Positions 42,691-56,100 of a DNA stretch of 64,000 nt are shown here, piece by piece. Position 1 is the first letter of the stretch. Each line of letters starts with the position of its first letter. Made by a program: the position numbers and the translations under genes. Origin of the DNA: Nectonema munidae (taxonomy: Eukaryota; Nematomorpha; Nectonematoida; Nectonematidae); assembly GCA_030549495.1 (NCBI GenBank), contig JAUIRK010000749.1:1-64000 (forward strand), in the 5' to 3' direction. The notes beneath the pieces were generated by a model that had not been told where the DNA came from, made no database searches, and saw nothing but the letters and a program-made list of their open reading frames with translations.

Positions 42691-43149
42691 TCTGTTAAAA
42701 AATGTTATAAAAACGATCTCTCAGACTTCGGTTGAATATGAGCTTTGTGAGCAGCCATTTTGTTCATAACAAAAATAAGGAACCTGCTGAATGGGAAAAG
42801 TATTCACCTTTGTGTTTTCTTTAAAGTTTTTATAGTATAAATTGGAATAAAAATAAAGCTTTGAGAATTTCCAAAACCTAGATAAATTCGACAATAACAA
42901 ACTTTTAATTATATCCTATTTAGTTATTCGTTTTTGATTAATTCAAAGTAAAAATTATTAGACTATTTGAATTTTTTTACAAAATTCAATTCCCGTGACA
43001 AAAATAATGATGAAAAAATTCATTTCTCTCTGAGAAATTACAAAATTACAGAATTTTCAAAATCACTCAAAATGAAAAATCTTCTGTTACTAAAAATTCC
43101 AAAGATACTTGTCACAAATCATTTCATTCATCAAACCATCAAGTAAATT

Positions 43150-43930
43150 TTTTATAAAATTAAGGTCGATGGTAAAGTCTTGATTGCAAGCACGTTCAAT
43201 GATTCTTTTACAAATTTTGTTGAATGAATTTTTTTACAAATTCTTCACCTTCACTCGAAATAATTTCAACTTCAATCAACTTGCTTTTGGCAAGAATTTT
43301 TCACCTGAACTGTTTCAGAGTTTTTTGATTGATAAACTTAGTCTCTACGTAGAAAATAATGATAATGCTGGTAATTATGTCAATGCTGGCATTTGACTCT
43401 ATTTCGCATGAGGTTTTGATGTATAAATTTTTCAAATATGGCTTTTATGAAAAAAAGTCTATTTTTATGTCTTCTTATTTGAAAAATAGGAAGCAGTTTG
43501 TTTGAATAAGATATGTTCTGATATAAGGTGTACCGCAAGAATCAATTTTACGTCCCTTGTTTTTCACAATCTATATGGATGATTTGCACAAATGTTCTAA
43601 TTTTTTGAATCCATAATATATTACATCACTTTTTAAATATGACTTAAATATGAGAGAAAGCTTTTTCCAAACCAATGCAAAGAGTGTATCGGAAAAAGTT
43701 TATCTTGATCCTGTACTTTTACAATCAGTAGATTAAATATTGTTAAGTTTAATCTTTTTGGTTTTTATATAAATTTTGGTCTCAACTTTCATGATCATGT
43801 GAATGCGTTATCTATAAAGAAAAAGTTAGAGAATTGGAATAATCAAGTATGCAAAAAACTTTTGGTAAAAACAAACTTAGAAGGAAGACCATTTGTGGCA
43901 TTGCTAAAAATTATTTCATAGTTTGACTTG
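43150..43930 (+). pseudogene. Jockey/CR1-like LINE reverse-transcriptase relic
   Basis: Plus strand: NNFNFNQLAFGKNFSPEL, FKYGFYEKKSIFMSSYLKNR, GVPQESILRPLFFTIYMDDL (the VPQGSILGPLLFLIYINDL motif), then KCSNFLNP. The YADD region is lost in broken frames. Between DUS2 and ING. Confidence 0.8.
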
Positions 43931-44369
43931 ACTTAAGTAAATCTTCGCTGTCTCTTTTTCTACCACTTCTCCCCTTAACACCTGTTATTTTTCCTGTATT
44001 TTTGAATGAAATAATTTTATTTTTAAATATATAAACTAAATGTGCTTCACTATAAAAAAAGAGAATAACAAACTATTCAACTACTTTAAAACCTGTATAA
44101 CATTTATAAATATTATATTTATTTGAGAAAGATATGAAGGCCTTAAGAAAGCTAACTTTGCCCAAGCCCCAACAACTTTTATATAATGTTCAAATAAATA
44201 AATACAAAATGTTACAAAAAATTAGGGAAGATTTTAGTCTTGAGAAATATTTAAACAAAATTTTTTACTTACAGTTATTTTATCAAGTAACAATAATTTT
44301 ACGTCCACATAAAACTGCACTCTGGGGGGAACTGGCCCGTTGTTCAGCCACTGGTTATAAAGTGAAACT

Positions 44370-44530
44370 AGAAAAAATATCAAATTTTGATTGATAATTT
44401 TTGACATAAGAGGGTCATTCAACTACCTTTAAAATGGTATCAAAAGATGCAGCTAGCGATCTTAGGAAGAGTCAAGAGATTTGAAGGAATATGTTTGAGC
44501 GAATTTCGTACAATAACTTTTTTAGCTGAG
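44370..44530 (+). repeat. Dispersed repeat B, third (partial, inverted) copy
   Basis: GACATAAGAGGGTCATTCAA, AAAATGGTATCAAAAGATG and AGCGAT-TTAGGAA-AGTCA recur as the reverse complement of 5520-5600. Confidence 0.7.
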
Positions 44531-44789
44531 CCTAACACGAGTAAGATTAAGTTGAGGCTTAAATTTAAAATTGCCGTTGGGTGAGGGTTTAAAAATTTTA
44601 AGTGCAGATGTGGTTGTGTCACTTCTATTTTTACTCTCCACTATAACAATAATAACGTGCATGCAAAAATATTAGGCCAAGTCTAACGCTACGATTTGAA
44701 AAATAACCTACAAAATATGTACCAAATTCAAAATAGGCAAATGACTTGTTTTTCGTTGATAAGATACATAGAGATAAGGGATATGAAAG

Positions 44790-46446
44790 TCATTCAGTGC
44801 ATTGTTTACGTGGAATCTCTCGTGTCAAATCGAAGAATGGCCCCATCACCAATACACCTTCCTGAAAACTTTTTAGCTTTTGATTTCTTTTGAAGGTAAA
44901 TTTTTTATTTTCACGCTTCAGAGTCCAGCAGTAATCTGCCAACATTGCTTTACTCCACCGACCTTGATTCCATAACTGATATTTCCTGGTGAAATCTTTC
45001 ACCATGCTCCTCACTAACTGAACCAAGGTTTTCAGGAAAAAATCAAGGTGCGAGTCAAGGAGATCAATTTTTAAGGGCATCTTTGCTCCTAAGTCTTGAT
45101 ATGCGTTGACGCAATTTTTCACAATAGCAACATAATCTGAAGACTTATTGTGGCCAAAGAAGTTAGCAACAACAGATTTGAACCCTTCCCATGTTTTTTT
45201 TCAATTTCATTCAAGAGACTTGTAAACGTATCATCCAGAATAACTTTTCTAATTTGAGGGCCAATGAAAACACCATCTTTTATTTTTGCAAAGCTCAGTT
45301 TTGGAAATTTTTCAATTAAATATTTAAATGCTTTTGACTCTGTACTCAAACACTTTACAAAATTTTTCATTAACCCAAGTTTTATATGTAACGGAAGGAG
45401 CAAAACTTTATTTTTGTCAATTAATGACTCTCTTGGCATGTTTTTCATTCCTGGTTGGTGAAATGTTCTAGGGGGGCATTCTTTTTTTACATAGTGATTT
45501 GCTCGATCTCTGCTGTCCCACTCGCAGATAAAGCAGCAGTACTTTGTATGTCCAAGCTGTAAGCCCATTACTTTCTTTTAAATGAGTCGAGTACCTAATT
45601 GGAATTGAAGCATATTTATTTCCATTGTTGAGAAGAATTGCTTTCAAACTTGACTTTGAAGAGTCAATGAACAAGCGCCATTCTTCAATTTTATGCTCGA
45701 TTTCGAAGAATTTCATAAGTTCATCAACTTCAGAACAATAACAAAGGGAATCTACTAAATCAAAAAAAATTTTTAGCTCTTCATTTCTTTTACGAGAACT
45801 AGATATCAGTGTACCAGGTGCCAATAAATTTAAATCTTTCAAACGAGAGTCAAGCAATTCAGATTGACCTTTTGTTAAAGCTAAATCTCTTGCAATATCT
45901 GCGAGTAATTCATTATTAACAAAAATTGGAGACGAGTCTAAGAAGTTTTCATCATGATCATCTTCATCTTTGTCAAAATCATCAGAAAAAAAATCAGTGG
46001 ACTCTTCATGTTCGTCATCTAAAGTATAATTTGAAGGTGGATTTGGAACAGGACATACTATTGTATCATGCTTGACTGGCTTTGAAACTGTTGATACTTC
46101 TGCCTATTGAATTAAGTTACGAGTTTTAAAAGAGAATCCTTCAATTTTACAATTACAAAAATAACATTCGGTCAGGTGATCTTTAGGATCTCTCCATATT
46201 CTTGGAGTGCCAAAAAGCAAATGATGTTTTTTTTGAATTTCGCATCCAACCTCTGAAGTTGCAGGCGCATGTTAAGCATTTTTGTTTAGGAGCCCAAGGC
46301 TTCAAAGAATCAACTTTTGAATCGAAATAAAGTTCACGAGCTTTTTTCAAAAACAAAGTAAAGTTTTTGCGATGTTTTTTGTCAGTAAATAGCCCACAAA
46401 CATAACAAAAGCTATCAGGAGAAATTCTGCAACCTCTATGTGACAT
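44790..46446 (-). pseudogene. Broken member of an uncharacterised arthropod multicopy family
   Basis: Function unknown. Minus-strand order: an N-terminal Cys-rich part (SFCYVCGLF; KCLTCACNFRGWM; DHLTECYFCNCK) at 46446-46140, an acidic linker at about 46070-45930, ELKIFFDLVDSLCYCSEVDE (45790-45725), a FICEWDSRDRA block, the signature LLPLHIKLGLMKNFVK (45400-45355), GVFIGPQIRK, LDSHLDFF and finally MLADYCWTLKRE (about 44945-44910). I remember this layout, from the WREPKDHxTDCYFC-like finger to MLADYCWxLxR, from many unnamed arthropod proteins. Here it has at least four frame breaks. Whether it is a mobile element or an expanded host gene is unknown; the Cys pairs suggest zinc binding. No ends or target duplication found. 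Confidence 0.7.
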
Positions 46447-46853
46447 AAATTAATTAAATCTTAAACAAAAATAAATTAAATTATAAGAATAAAATAGAAA
46501 AGATAAAATGTCATTATATTTTTTAAAAGCAAATACGATAAAAAAAAATGCAACGTTAAAATAGTATATTTTCCATTAGCACAGTTTTTGCAAATATCTC
46601 TCAAACTAAGGGTGATAAGTAAAAATGGTGTGTATATTTGAAATCAGAATAAAAAACTGAGCCAGAAACAATATATTTTATTCAAGATATCTGATACTTG
46701 TTTTTCAGTGTAATCCCACGAGATAACATTTCGTTAAATCTGTTGATTCGTTCTTTCAAATCAAGGAAAATAAACCGAGCATCAGATCTATTTACAAATA
46801 GAGAAAGCTGAGCCGCCAGCCTTTTCAAGATAACGCAATTGATGAAGAATAGT

Positions 46854-46859
46854 TTTATT
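46854..46859 (-). terminator. ING5: ING poly(A) signal
   Basis: AATAAA on the minus strand (TTTATT on plus) about 104 bases after the TAG stop; the nearest canonical hexamer. Confidence 0.55.
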
Positions 46860-46962
46860 TTTTGAAATTATAATCTATAATTTATCAAGAAGCCAAAGAA
46901 TAACACAATAATTTAATAAAATTCAACATATGGTAATTTCTTTTTACAATCTTCCTTTGAGA

Positions 46963-47100
46963 CTATTTCTTTTTTTCGTGCTGACACTTATCGCAATACC
47001 ATTTGCCTTTAGGCTTAGTGGTCAAGCCTACGCATCCAAAATGAAACCATTCTATTGGACAATCCATGTTATCACAACCAATCATTTCACCATATGAAAC
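46963..47100 (-). CDS. ING5: ING exon 4, PHD finger (residues 232-276 and stop)
   Basis: 138 nt, acceptor TTTTTTAAG, stop TAG. It encodes [19 protein letters not shown] and [12 protein letters not shown], near-identical to ING4/5 PHD fingers, with the H3K4me3 cage residues Y234 and W249. It lies 5.2 kb from exon 3 because intron 3 is full of transposon relics. Confidence 0.96.
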   Translation of the reverse strand, partial: VSYGEMIGCDNMDCPIEWFHFGCVGLTTKPKGKWYCDKCQHEKKK

Positions 47101-50100
47101 CTTAAAAAATTTATATCATTTTTATATAGGACAAGTAAAGAGTTATGCGAAAAAAATTTATTGATCAAAATTTATAAAAACCTAATAACTGTTTACTTCT
47201 TTGTTAGCAAATTTTGACTGCCTTTCACCACCACTTCGTTTATATATTTATCATAAAAATCATATTGATAACCTTTATATATGATTTATCTTTTCTCAAT
47301 TATGTAAAGACCTTATTGCATCGTGTGCGAAAATATCAATAAAATTTTTGAAAAGTTTATCTTTTTATTTATATTATCTCTTTTCTTTCCAATTTTAAAA
47401 GGGCGTACAGACGTTTTCGGCCTTTAGATTCACTCAGAAAATTACGCGCAAGAAGAAATATATTTTATCATGTTATCTATACATATTTGTTTGATTCAGT
47501 TTTCATTATTATTTTTTGATGTTTTGCTTGTTTTCTTTTAACCAGGTAAATTGAGTTTATCATCCCTCTTGGAATAGAATCGTAAAATTTTATGTGTTTA
47601 CTCATTATAATTTTAAATGATAGATATACCCGACTTTGCGAGTGTTATACTAACTATGCATATTAATATTAACTTGTGGTAATATTGGTAACGATGGAGG
47701 TACCGTGGAGTCATCGAGAAGGCGCAATTGCGTCGCTTGTATCGAACTATGAAGAAAGCAGGCTTGATGCGGGATCGAACCCACGACACTAATGCTATTG
47801 TTTATTGCTTAACCCTTGACTTACTTGGTCCCTCAAAATAAAAAAATCCTAGCTACGTTGCAGAATCCAACCGTTTTTTTGTTTTTATTCAATGGTAACC
47901 AATAACATTTTATACTTTCTTGATAAATTTAACTGATTCACGAAACTAATACAATGAATACTTGGCTGATGTAAGAACCAAATAAAGCACTTTAAGAATT
48001 AGCAGCGAGGATATAAAAGAAAAGGTACAAAAACTCCAAACGTTTTCTCATTCGCTGGAACCTTTGAGACGCTTCATTTTGTAAACGAGATTCTCTAAGC
48101 TTCACTTTATATTTATTATTAGAATACACTGCAGCTCACGTTGAGGATGCAGTGGGTTTCTTGCTTTAGTCTCAAGTGTAAGAAAGCTTGAAAATGAGGT
48201 TTTGCTAGAAAAAGGAGAAGAGCTTATTTAGCCTCCTGGGTCAGAATGGACTTGCCTTTGACTTGAGTCCAAAATTTTGAACACTGAAGGTTTTTCAAAG
48301 AGTGTGTGTGCAATTAATTTTCCTTAAGTTATATAAGTTCTTCATGAAATTCTGGAATATCTCCTAAAACCTCATTGCATTCACAGTGAAAAAAATACTT
48401 ATCCGGCCATTCTTATTGAAGTCAATATTTTCTGGAATATATCTGAACATTTCTTTCTGAGGATTTCGCATATGACATTGGATAGGATTTCTGATAAATC
48501 TTCAAACATAGCACTTAGATTTGGAAAAGCTTCAGTTTTTCCTTTAAGCAACTTTTCTCTAGAAGCCAAGCTTTTCTGGAAGTAGAAATTTTTCGCCAAT
48601 ATGCACAATAGTGTGATTTCAAGCCTACGTCTAAATCAGGCTCATTCAGATGCGTGAAGATGTCACTCGAATAAGCACGCTTTCCGAGCCAAACAGCATC
48701 CTTAAACCTTTCTGTCAGTGCATGATGTAGAAAGATTTCAATTTTAGATTTTAGCTCAAAAACTCTTGCTTAAATCTCTCCTCGAAATAGCGAACCGATA
48801 TCTGAATGGAACAATAACTCTTTATAATGCGATCCCATCTCTTCACACATTTTATAGAAAATGTCTGAATTTGGAGCTCTGGCCTCGATAAAGGTTACTA
48901 TTTATATAGCACCATTTTCTTTCAGCTCGACTAATAAAGCACATAGCCAAAGAGTTTTTCGAGTTTAGATCATATTTCTTGACAAAACTTGAAATACGTC
49001 TTCCTCAGTGGTGGTAAGTATTGCTTTTTTATTGAGAGAAATTATTTCAAAAAGTCATTTTACTCCCTGTAGCAGGATAGCCAAAAACGTACATTGGCTC
49101 GTCAGATTGCAAAAAAATTGGCGGAAAAAATTATCATCTGAAATGAAAGCAATTCTACGTCAAATAATAATAATGCCAGAGAGTGGTAATTAATAATTAT
49201 TATTAGAGTTTCTTGGCAATATCTGTGTGCCAAAAGTTTTCACCAATTCTTGGTTTCACTAGCTCCTCTCAAATGTTATGATGAGTCTTCTGGATTTTTC
49301 TATCTGTCTTTCCAGTAACTCCGTAGTTTTCAGCAAATTTTGGGTGGACTGTTTGCAAATGACGCGTCAACTTATTTTTCTTCATAGATCCACGGGCAAG
49401 GACTTGCACGTCTCAGTGAAACGAAATTACAAGAAGTCAGCTTTTTAAACCAATTTTACAATTGACAAAAAGACAGCTTTGTACACCAATTTCAAAATGG
49501 GCCATTTTTTATGTTAAAAAACAGACTTAGAAAAAAGAAATAAGATGTAGTTACGTTTAACTGAGTAGATAATCTGGTGAAATGAATTAACAAACTCGAC
49601 AGAAGCAAAACAAAAACTACATTTACTAATATTTGTTTAAGTACAGATTTATCCAAAGTGGTTGTCGAGTTGGCAGAGAGAAACAGAGGACGATGGGAGG
49701 AAGTCATGCACAAGTTATTATGAAACAAAAAGAAGTACGATGCGTGCTGTGAAGCAGTAACGTTTGCACACTGCGGCACCACTACGGAAGCGATTGACCG
49801 CGGACTCAGGCTCCTCACTGACAGAGTTGATCATCGATCAACTACGAGTATTGTGCATGGAAGCTAGGCGTGCTGGGAGCCAAATTGCATGCGTTGTCAC
49901 GATGTATCAGTAGAATCTTTAAGTAAATGATATTCAAAATAAAATATGACCAACTGTGAATCATTGCCATGCATTTTTGTGAGAGCATCTGCAACCCCAC
50001 AATTAACCTCTCGACCCTGATTTTGGCCGCGATCTTGATGTTGGAAGCTACTGATTTGAAGAATCCTTTTCCAACTATTATTTTTTGGGAAGTAAAAAAT

Positions 50101-53100
50101 ATAGCGTAAATAAACAAATAAATTTTAGCATTCTTTCTATTATTGACACCGCGCCTTTCCGTCGAAAAGCAAAACACATTCCAAACACAAACCATGAAGG
50201 TGCCATTTCTCTTATACACATTTGAAAATTAGGTTGGAGTATCAGAAAAAACAAGTATTCCTTCTTTTTCGAAAAATTTCCTAATTTTTAATGTTTTAAA
50301 AAATCAAATACACCTGGAATGAAGTCACCCAGCGCCATGAAGAAAGTTTGGAAACGTGTCTTATATTTTGATGTCGTTGTAGGATTAAAAGAACATCGGG
50401 AAGCGAAATAAATTAAATATTAAAACATTATTAGTTTCTGAAAAACTTAATTTTTGAAATGTCTGCGGATGATATCAAAAAAGTGATAGAAACAAAATAC
50501 AAATAAAGACGAAGTGAATAAATTTGAAAATGAAGGATCACCAGCGAGCAACTTTAGTACTCACTTTGAAAAAGGCATTCATTTTGGAATTAGAAGATTA
50601 AAATTTGACAAAAGTGTTGTTGTAGCAGATTTCAAAGCGCATACTTGTTATTAAGAAATCTGTTGAAAATCAAAAAAAGTCTACAAAGCAGATGTTCAGT
50701 GATGCTTTTATTAATAAAAAAGCGTCAAGTTCAAAGTAGACGTGACAAAATTAAGAAATTTGATGCAACCACGAATCCTATTAAATTGATTTTTCTATGA
50801 TTCATTTCTCTCATTAGAACAAGCACATTTTATTTTTAAATGTGTAATTTGTAATCACATTTCTTTAGGTCAGGGGTGGGCCACATGCGGCCCTTGAACT
50901 CTTTTTAGAGCGTGGCCCTATTTAAAAATATTTTTCTTAAACCTTTCAAAACATAAACTCAAAGACGCGACATTTTAGCGGGTTTTAAAAGAACTGCGAA
51001 CCCTTTAACCCATTTAAGACCAAGCAAAGCAGACGATATCTAAAAAAAACGCAGACGATTTATATTCAAAGTTATTGAAAAAAGCAGACGAAGATGAAAT
51101 TACTTATGTTCCAAAATAGGAACATTTGTCGTAAATGGGTTAATATAAAGTTACTTAAAAAAGTTTTAAATGATGCAAAATAAGAGCGGAAAATTAAAAA
51201 TTGTATTTTTGCTTCAGAAGATTGGATGAGACAGTAAAGGTATTTGCACTGCCCACCCCCGTCCTTCATTGTGTAAGTGCATGCGTGGGCAACCTTTGCT
51301 CAGATGTGGGCCAGATTATATTTTCAAAGCCTGGCAAGGACCAGGAGCTCTAATTATAGATTTAATTTTTGCAATTATACTTTCATATATACTAAACATA
51401 TATATATATTTATTATACTGTATCATTTTTTTGATTTATCAATCTGACTATGGTTTGCTTTATATAGAAAGGTTATGAAAGCAAAAATAGTAAAAGCAAA
51501 ACTATTTATTAAAATCAATTTATTGAAATGCACAGCCTGTTCATTTTATAGTGACAAATGAGAAAAATTGTAGATCCTAATGCCAAATTTGGGCTTGGTT
51601 TCTTCACCAGTGTCTCCTCAATATTTGGTGAAATGCTGGAGGCGGCAACTCTTGGGTTATTTCCGAGGTGATTATCTGTCAGCCTTGATATTATTGTTTT
51701 GATTTTGCGTATTTCATTTTCGTGAACAGCTGCTCGCATTTATAGGTACTCCCAAATAGTGACTTTTTTCTTGCTAAATCTATGATTTTGGGGAAACCGT
51801 TTTTAATAAAAGGTCTCTGCGGGCCGGATGAAAAGCCTTTGCGGGACTGATTTGGGCCGTGGGTTGCCCATGCATAAAATTTACCTCCCTTTATGAACAC
51901 TCAGTTGTCAGTTATCAACGAATTCACTCATAAATAAGAGTGTTACGAATCAGCTAGCGAAACAAAATTTTTGTCTTGATAGATATCACTACTAAATCGT
52001 AAAGCAAGTGCAGCTTTAAAATTTTCAGATGGAGAGAGAGAGCTCTCTGCGTCCCCATACATACAATATATTTTTTAAAGGAAATCTCAAATATGGAGAA
52101 ATTTGTGATAATAATGGATGTTTGATTTTTATATACACCCAATATCGTATCATGTTTTTGATACTGATACAAAATAAAAGGCCCACCTGGCGCACTAATT
52201 AGTTGAGATAACACGTGTCTGTAGGGAATGAATGTAGGTTAAAAATGAATAGCTCACTTGATGACAGATACAGTATGTTGGCTCATTTGGATCCACTGGC
52301 ATATCCATGATTTGGCTTGACTGAGTGAAGGAGTACAAAAGAGAGGTGGGTTGATCAATTGCATCTGATATTGTTCCTGTTTCTTCATCCGCGTCCTCCT
52401 GACTTCCAGAATAGTCGGCGGAGGAAGGATTCTTTTTTTTGTCTGCCTGAGAAAATTTCCTCCTTTTGGATAGTTTGCAAGGATTTGATTGGGAAACCTT
52501 TTTCAGACTTTTTTTCTCGAAAATTATGCGAGGTTTGCGGCCTTTATTGCCTTTGGCTGTGTTTTTTTTGTTGATAGAGTTTGTAAAGGGGATATCTACA
52601 AAGATAAATCTTTTATTTAAATTAAATTATAATCCCTAAATGAAAAAAGGATATAGCAATAAACTAGAGAATTATACTTATTGAAATATCGAAAAGAAAA
52701 ACGACACAACTTGTACAGATAAATAAAGTCCATGTGCTGTACATGCAGAACAAGATTTGCTAGCGTCATTCGCCTAATTGGGTACAGCAAAATTGTGCGA
52801 ATTTTACCCCTTTTCGCGTACAACGCATGAACAAATCTTCTCTTCTGACCCACTTCTCTTTTTTAATGATGACATTGATTTATTTCTTCTTCTTGACAAT
52901 TATAATACATCAAAAATATTTACAACTCAAACACTATATGATGTTTAAAAGTTTTATCATATATTAAATCATTTATCCCACTCTGCTTACTTATATCATT
53001 TGGTTAAGCCATTGAACAAGCTTGTAACATATGTGTTTCGTCATAAAACTTTGAAATGAGATTTTTCACGCACACTTCCAAGGAAGGAGTCTACGAATGA

Positions 53101-56100
53101 AGTTTTTCATGATTGCCAAAGGATTCTTGACTGACATTAAAAAGAAGACCTTTGCTTCGTTCAACGCGTATTTTGATAGTTTTGGCCATAGAGATTCAAA
53201 CGTAAATCATTCTGCTTTTCAACAGTGCAAGGAGATGCAAATATTAAAAACTAAAACTAGAATTCAAAGTACCCTACTTTATTCATTTATCGCTACCTAA
53301 CTCTTAATAATATGCTTATCCAATCAAAAGAATGGCATGAATCAACCAATGAGTTAATGGACGATATAAAGAAATTTGACTTGAAACTACCATGGATACA
53401 CTTGAATTCGGGTTTTTATTAGAAGTACTTTCAAAAATTTTACTTTGCCCCATTTTTTATTTAATATATTACAAGGTGAATATCTCCATAATCTTGATGC
53501 GATATTTTTATTGTATGAAACTATCAGAAAAATTTAATCAAATATTTCACAACATTTTTAATAATATACACTTCTACAAATGAGAGAGTCTTTTAAATAT
53601 AATTAAAAAGTAAAATTTATTGAATTATTAGACTGTAAAAAATTTGCAATTATAATGAAGTGTTTCCTGAAGAGGCTTTTAAAACTCTTTAAAAAAATAA
53701 GTATGAAAATTGTTTTCAATGTTCACATCTTCGTACTCAATTATATGTATTGTACAAACACATAAAATTTTATAGAAGTTTTTTATTGAAAATGAACTAG
53801 ATGCGAGCTTTAAATAACGCGTTTAGGCTTTTAAATTTAGTTTTGACTATTCCTATATCTACTGCTAAAGTTGAACGATCATTTTCTGCTCTTAAAAGAA
53901 TCAAAAGCTATCTCCGAAACACTCAAGGTGAAGAAAGACTTTAGAGCCTGATTTTAATTTCTATTGAAAAAAGGGGGAAAATATTTATTCAATTGTAATT
54001 GAAGAATTTAGCAAAAAAAGCAGGAAGAATTGAATTTTGATTTAAATGAATTTTTAACTTATTGATTTTATATTTTTAACTATTTTTTAGTCACTTTTTA
54101 AGGTAACAATTGGCTTTTGCAGATAATTTTATATAAATACTGAAAAAATGTAAGCTTACATGAAAAATTTAAACTTTGCATGCCTACCGTATAAAATCAA
54201 GCATCACCGCTGTTTTATATATTATGTCTTGTTTTTTTGTCCCGCATTATACCAATATGAGAAAAACACAAGTGCCAGTTGGCGCAGTAAAACTTGAGCT
54301 CAATTTTAACAAGTTTTACGAGCTCTAAGAGGTACCATGTAAACACATTGAGTTTAGCTTTTGCAGACATCATTTTACTTTGATTTCGTATGAACAAAAT
54401 ATTTACATAAAAACACATCATCAATTTCGTTTTGCTAAGAACATACTTTAATTAAACAGAAATCAATTTTAAAATTTGAAAAATCTTTTCAATTTAATTA
54501 TTTAAAAATTAGCCTTTCAAATTTCAATTGAAATTAATAAAATCAAAGAAAAAATTTTTTAACTTAACTTAAGAAAAAATGTTCCAATAATCTCTTCCTT
54601 ATTTTGAAATTTAGTTATAAACAGTTTTAAGAAAATGTTCTTTAGTTTTGAAGAGATTGATTAAATGCCTTCGTCGTTCGTTGTAACAAGATTCGGTACA
54701 ACCAGTTTAGTTGTGATGCTGAATCTTGATGGCAAACGCTGCGCTAGACAACACAAAGAACAGAAATAGAGCACGTGCATACCACTTTCTTGGCCACTCT
54801 TCTGCAGTCTGGCTTCAAACTTGGCGAGCTCGGTGTCCAGCTTGCGAATCTGCTTGTCAATCAGCTCGTAGATTTGGATGGCGAGGGCCACTTTCGCGTC
54901 TGCCCACTCACTGCACTGCAGATACATCTCCTTTATTTGCTCGGAGACGTGGGAGTAAGTGGAATCGTTGGTGTTTGAAGACATGCTGTGAAACAACTGC
55001 TTGCTCAGAGCGTCCACATTCTGCAAAGAAGAAAAGCGGATTCAAATCTTTCAAGTCTGATGCGATACAAACTATGCTATCAATTTCCATTTCATCATAT
55101 TTTATGAAAAAGAGTGAAATAATGGAGCACTTTTTGAGGTGCGGGACAATAGATGGCAGTACTGAGTCTGAATTAGAGCAGTGCACCACGGCTATGCGTA
55201 AAACCCGTTTACACATCCCTGATCTGACCCATGGGCGGATATAAAATTAAAAACAATACGGGTAGGCGTAAGTGAAAAAATATTACAAGAAACTAGTAAG
55301 GACAGACTGAAAATCTTACGTACCTTCATACCAGACACACTACTTTTACTAAAAAACTTGGTGACGGAACAACTCTCTCTTCAATAGATAATGCTTGGCT
55401 TATGGAATGCTTTGTTGTATATGGAAAAACATGTAAGAAAAATGAAAATATAGGAATTCAAAGAGAAGAATAGCTTCAAGCAAAGTATCAAGCATCTTCA
55501 TCTTCTATTTTTCCAGTAAAGAAAATTTCAGCTTTGCAATTCTTTTTAATAAATGAACTTTTATGACATACTAATTTAAATTTTTCCAGCATTTCTTGTG
55601 CAAAATGAACACGACTCTAATTTATTATTTGAACATTTTAATTGAAAATTTGGCATATTTATGTCTGAATATTGCAAATCGAGAAGATTGAAAAGAAATT
55701 GAGTTAAAAAGGTGCGGACTTATAGGAATTTAAAGGATTATGGGCAGACATGTTTCACAAAGCAGTGCTCTATCTAAATGCTACAATTTTACTTTAGATG
55801 TCATCTCACAATAAAAAATCGTTCATATAATTTCTTTAAAAAATTGTTAAAGTGGCAAAATTTTTGTCTATTGAACTTCCGTAAAACCTGAAGGTTAAAC
55901 AATTTTTAAAAATTACAAGTTACAACTCCACAAAGTTGTGATGAAATAAGAAAATTATTTTAAAATCGTGCTTACAATCACTAAATGTCTTGGCTTGTTC
56001 TTTCGATGTTTGATTGTAGTTTTTTAGTTTGTAAATATTTTTTTCTAAATATTTCGTTTTTAAGTTAATACAAAAAAGGCTTTAAGAATCACTAAAATAC

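Noticed and set aside
47700-47835. tRNA gene on the minus strand
   Set aside because: Good B box but no cloverleaf with a paired acceptor stem; SINE-like tail.
54726-55244. 172-codon plus-strand frame
   Set aside because: Shadow of ING exon 2 on the minus strand, which has family homology, splice sites and correct phase.
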